Below, one piece after another: positions 31,123 to 32,893 of a stretch of DNA of 32,893 bases. The stretch is from Dehalococcoidia bacterium. GTDB lineage: Bacteria; Chloroflexota; Dehalococcoidia; GIF9; AB-539-J10. Each line of letters opens with the position of its first letter. Positions within the stretch are counted from its first letter, which is position 1. Below the pieces are notes generated by a model, which worked only from the letters and a program-made list of their open reading frames with translations, did not search any database and had not been told where the DNA came from. Both the position numbers and the translations under genes were made by a program. Location: positions 1-32,893 of the forward strand of contig JAUWYX010000011.1 of the NCBI GenBank assembly GCA_030615625.1, written 5' to 3'.

Positions 31123-32469
31123 ATGTCTGATAAAGTGGATATGGATAAAATCGTTTCTCTGTGTAAGCGGAGGGGGCTTATTTTCCCCAGCAGCGAAATA
31201 TATGGCGGTTTAGCTAGCTGCTGGGATTATGGCCCTATGGGGGTGGAGCTTAAGCGCAATGTTAGAGACGCCTGGTGGAAGTCAATAGTCCATGAGCGGG
31301 ATGATGTAGTAGGTCTGGACACATCAATCATGATGCACCCGGGAATCTGGGCAGCTAGCGGCCACATTGATAGCTTCAGTGACCCCCTGGTAGAGTGTAA
31401 ATCTTGTCACCTGAGGTGGCGTGCTGGCGAAATAGAGGGCAAGAGATGTCCCAAATGTGGTGGTGAGCTAACCGAGCCTCGCATGTTCAACCTGATGTTT
31501 AAGACTTCTATGGGTCCTGTGGAGGAGGAGGCAAGCACAATCTACCTCCGCCCCGAAACTGCCCAGGGCATATTCGTTAACTTTGATAATGTAATCACCA
31601 CTTCCAGAAAAAAGTTGCCTTTGGGCATCGCCCAGATAGGCAAATCTTTCCGCAATGAAATCACCCCCGGCAATTTCATATTCAGGACCAGGGAGTTTGA
31701 GCACATGGAACTGGAGTACTTCGTTAAGCCCGGGACCGACGAAGAGTGGCTTGATTACTGGGTCAAGGAGAGGTTTGACTGGTATGTCAAACTGGGTGTC
31801 AGGAAGGAAAGTCTTCGCCTGCGCCAGCACGGCAAAGATGAGCTGGCCCACTATGCCAGGGACTGCTATGACATCGAGTATCTCTTTCCTATGGGCTGGT
31901 CAGAGCTGGAGGGTATAGCCAACAGGGGCGATTTTGACCTTATTCAGCATGCCAAATGTAGCGGCAGAGAGCTCGGTTACTATGATGCTGAGGCTGGCGA
32001 AAAGTATGTTCCCTACGTTATTGAGCCTTCGGCTGGCGTCGACCGCTCTGTCCTGGCTTTCCTCATTGATGCCTATGAAGAAGAGGAAGTCGAAGGAGAA
32101 AAGAGAACAGTTCTACACCTGCACCGTTCTCTGGCTCCTATTAAGGTAGCTGTTTTGCCTTTAAGCAGGAATGAAAAATTAACCCCCTTGGCTAAAGAAG
32201 TTTTCAACAAACTGTGTCCAAAGTTCGTGACCGATTACGATGATTCACAAAGCATAGGGCGGAGATACAGGCGTCAGGACGAAATCGGCACCCCGTTCTG
32301 CGTTACCATAGATTTTGAGTCTCTAGAGGATAAGCAGGTTACCATTCGGGAGAGGGACAGCCTGGCGCAAATTCGGGTGCCCATAGAGGAACTAGAGAAA
32401 AACTTATCAGCCAAACTCAAAGGAGAGGCTTTCGACGCCTCAGCATTATGGGCCACAAGACAGAAGTGA
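31123..32469 (+). CDS. glyS: Glycyl-tRNA synthetase (alpha2, class IIa)
   Basis: The protein has 448 residues. GLIFPSSEIYGGLASCWDYGPMGVELKRN opens the catalytic domain; motif 2 is FRNEITPGNFIFRTREFEHMELEYF and motif 3 is IEPSAGVDRSVLAFL. An insert carries a zinc-type site, CKSCHLRW...RCPKCGG. The C-terminal anticodon-binding domain includes VAVLPLSRNEKLTPLAKEV and YRRQDEIGTPFCVTIDFES. It attaches glycine to tRNA-Gly. It is the single-chain homodimer form, not the alpha2-beta2 GlyQ/GlyS form. Ribosome site AAAGGAG at 9 bases. Confidence 0.96.
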   Translation: MSDKVDMDKIVSLCKRRGLIFPSSEIYGGLASCWDYGPMGVELKRNVRDAWWKSIVHERDDVVGLDTSIMMHPGIWAASGHIDSFSDPLVECKSCHLRWRAGEIEGKRCPKCGGELTEPRMFNLMFKTSMGPVEEEASTIYLRPETAQGIFVNFDNVITTSRKKLPLGIAQIGKSFRNEITPGNFIFRTREFEHMELEYFVKPGTDEEWLDYWVKERFDWYVKLGVRKESLRLRQHGKDELAHYARDCYDIEYLFPMGWSELEGIANRGDFDLIQHAKCSGRELGYYDAEAGEKYVPYVIEPSAGVDRSVLAFLIDAYEEEEVEGEKRTVLHLHRSLAPIKVAVLPLSRNEKLTPLAKEVFNKLCPKFVTDYDDSQSIGRRYRRQDEIGTPFCVTIDFESLEDKQVTIRERDSLAQIRVPIEELEKNLSAKLKGEAFDASALWATRQK

Positions 32470-32520
32470 GAATTCTGCACTTTGCTGTGCCTCGTCATAC
32501 AGTACATGCCTATAGAATAA

Positions 32521-32544
32521 GTATAAAAATAGGTATAAAAATAG
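32521..32544. repeat. Tandem repeat GTATAAAAATAG x2 before hicB
   Basis: GTATAAAAATAG occurs twice head to tail (32521-32532 and 32533-32544). It is AT-rich and 65-90 bases upstream of hicB, so it may belong to the promoter or operator of the toxin-antitoxin operon. Confidence 0.5.
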
Positions 32545-32608
32545 ATGTTAGCGTCACAAAAATCGTAAACTATGCTAAGATACTAGAAGGGATTTTGTGA
32601 GGCAGAAA

Positions 32609-32806
32609 ATGGAAACTAAATTGAACATGATTTACTGGAGAGGTGAGAAATTCTGGGTAGGGAAGTTACTTGAACACCCTGAGATAATGACGCAGGGGAA
32701 AACTTTAGAAGAACTTGAAGATAATATGAAAGATGCCTATGCACTGATGACGATGGAAGACGTACCAGATGAGCATCTGGTTAAAGAACTTAAGTTATCA
32801 GTATGA
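32609..32806 (+). CDS. hicB: HicB-like antitoxin
   Basis: 65 residues from ATG at 32609 (GAGG at 7 bases); GTG at 32597 would add four residues. METKLNMIYWRGEKFWVGKLLEHPEIMTQGKTLEELEDNMKDAYALM is the HicB partial RNase-H-like fold, which binds and blocks HicA. There is no C-terminal DNA-binding domain, so operator binding would rely on another element. Its stop overlaps the hicA start by 4 bases (ATGA), the antitoxin-first arrangement. Confidence 0.85.
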   Translation: METKLNMIYWRGEKFWVGKLLEHPEIMTQGKTLEELEDNMKDAYALMTMEDVPDEHLVKELKLSV

Positions 32807-32893
32807 GGAGGAAAGACCTCATCAAGAGGCTATCTGACGCAGGGTGCGTTCTTGTGAGACATGGGCCCCGTCACGACCTATACAAAAATCCTG
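32803..32893 (+). CDS. hicA: HicA-like mRNA interferase toxin, N-terminal part (cut by window end)
   Basis: Thirty codons are visible: MRRKDLIKRLSDAGCVLVRHGPRHDLYKNP. HicA proteins start with a similar helix (LIKxLxxAG) and a strand ending in xGSHHxYKNP, with His as catalytic residue; here GPRHDLYKNP keeps the His. It starts inside the hicB stop (ATGA) and reads to the edge. HicA toxins cut mRNA, and the preceding HicB neutralises this. Confidence 0.8.
   Translation, partial: MRRKDLIKRLSDAGCVLVRHGPRHDLYKNP

Overview
The window reads as a chromosomal stretch from an anaerobic bacterium, most likely a member of the Chloroflexota close to the class Dehalococcoidia. This is an inference from gene content and style: an HspR-type dnaJ/hspR/Clp heat-shock block, a short-zinc-finger DnaJ, Bzd-type benzoyl-CoA-reductase-like genes, frequent TTG starts and dense short intergenic repeats. 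No rRNA, tRNA, CRISPR array or intact insertion sequence was seen.

Region 1 (1-5843) is a sparse, repeat-rich area of exported proteins. On the minus strand is the N-terminal part of a secreted PKD-repeat protein. It is followed by a secreted S8 (subtilisin-like) protease on the plus strand, an ECF sigma factor on the minus strand, and two more signal-peptide proteins on the minus strand, one with a C-terminal membrane anchor. Intergenic DNA carries decayed copies of composite repeats. A short inverted repeat, TGGGTGATTCCCA, lies upstream of both the protease and the sigma factor.

Region 2 (6046-10261, minus) is a four-gene operon for an ATP-driven, iron-sulfur-dependent acyl-CoA reductase/dehydratase. 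It has two catalytic subunits (447 and 388 aa) and two different small ATPase/activator subunits (280 and 264 aa). That composition matches class I benzoyl-CoA reductases of the Bzd type. A divergent NYN-domain gene with its own strong promoter follows.

Region 3 (11582-18817, plus) is a seven-gene acyl-CoA operon: biotin carboxylase, carboxyltransferase, enoyl-CoA hydratase, beta-keto acid cleavage enzyme (BKACE), a stand-alone biotinyl domain, and a pair of acyl-CoA dehydrogenases that look like large and small subunits of a heteromer. Together they suggest dehydrogenation, carboxylation, hydration and retro-Claisen cleavage of an acyl-CoA, a layout like the leucine/isoprenoid (Liu/Atu) route but with BKACE in place of HMG-CoA lyase.

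Region 4 (18888-24874) holds a minus-strand small-protein/Lrp/aminotransferase operon and a plus-strand argF-der-plsY-gpsA chain whose genes overlap end to start.

Region 5 (24882-30989) is a protein quality-control block: dnaJ, a NUDIX hydrolase, an hsp20 gene interrupted by a single in-frame TAG, and a divergent dnaJ2-hspR-clpC operon. The hsp20 and dnaJ2 promoters overlap at their -35 boxes. The window ends with glycyl-tRNA synthetase and a hicB-hicA toxin-antitoxin pair cut by the edge.

The observations most worth following are the interrupted hsp20, the overlapping heat-shock promoters with repeated operator-like sequences, the BKACE-containing carboxylase operon, the Bzd-like operon lacking the usual downstream ring-cleavage genes, and the shared motif that may define an ECF regulon of exported proteins.
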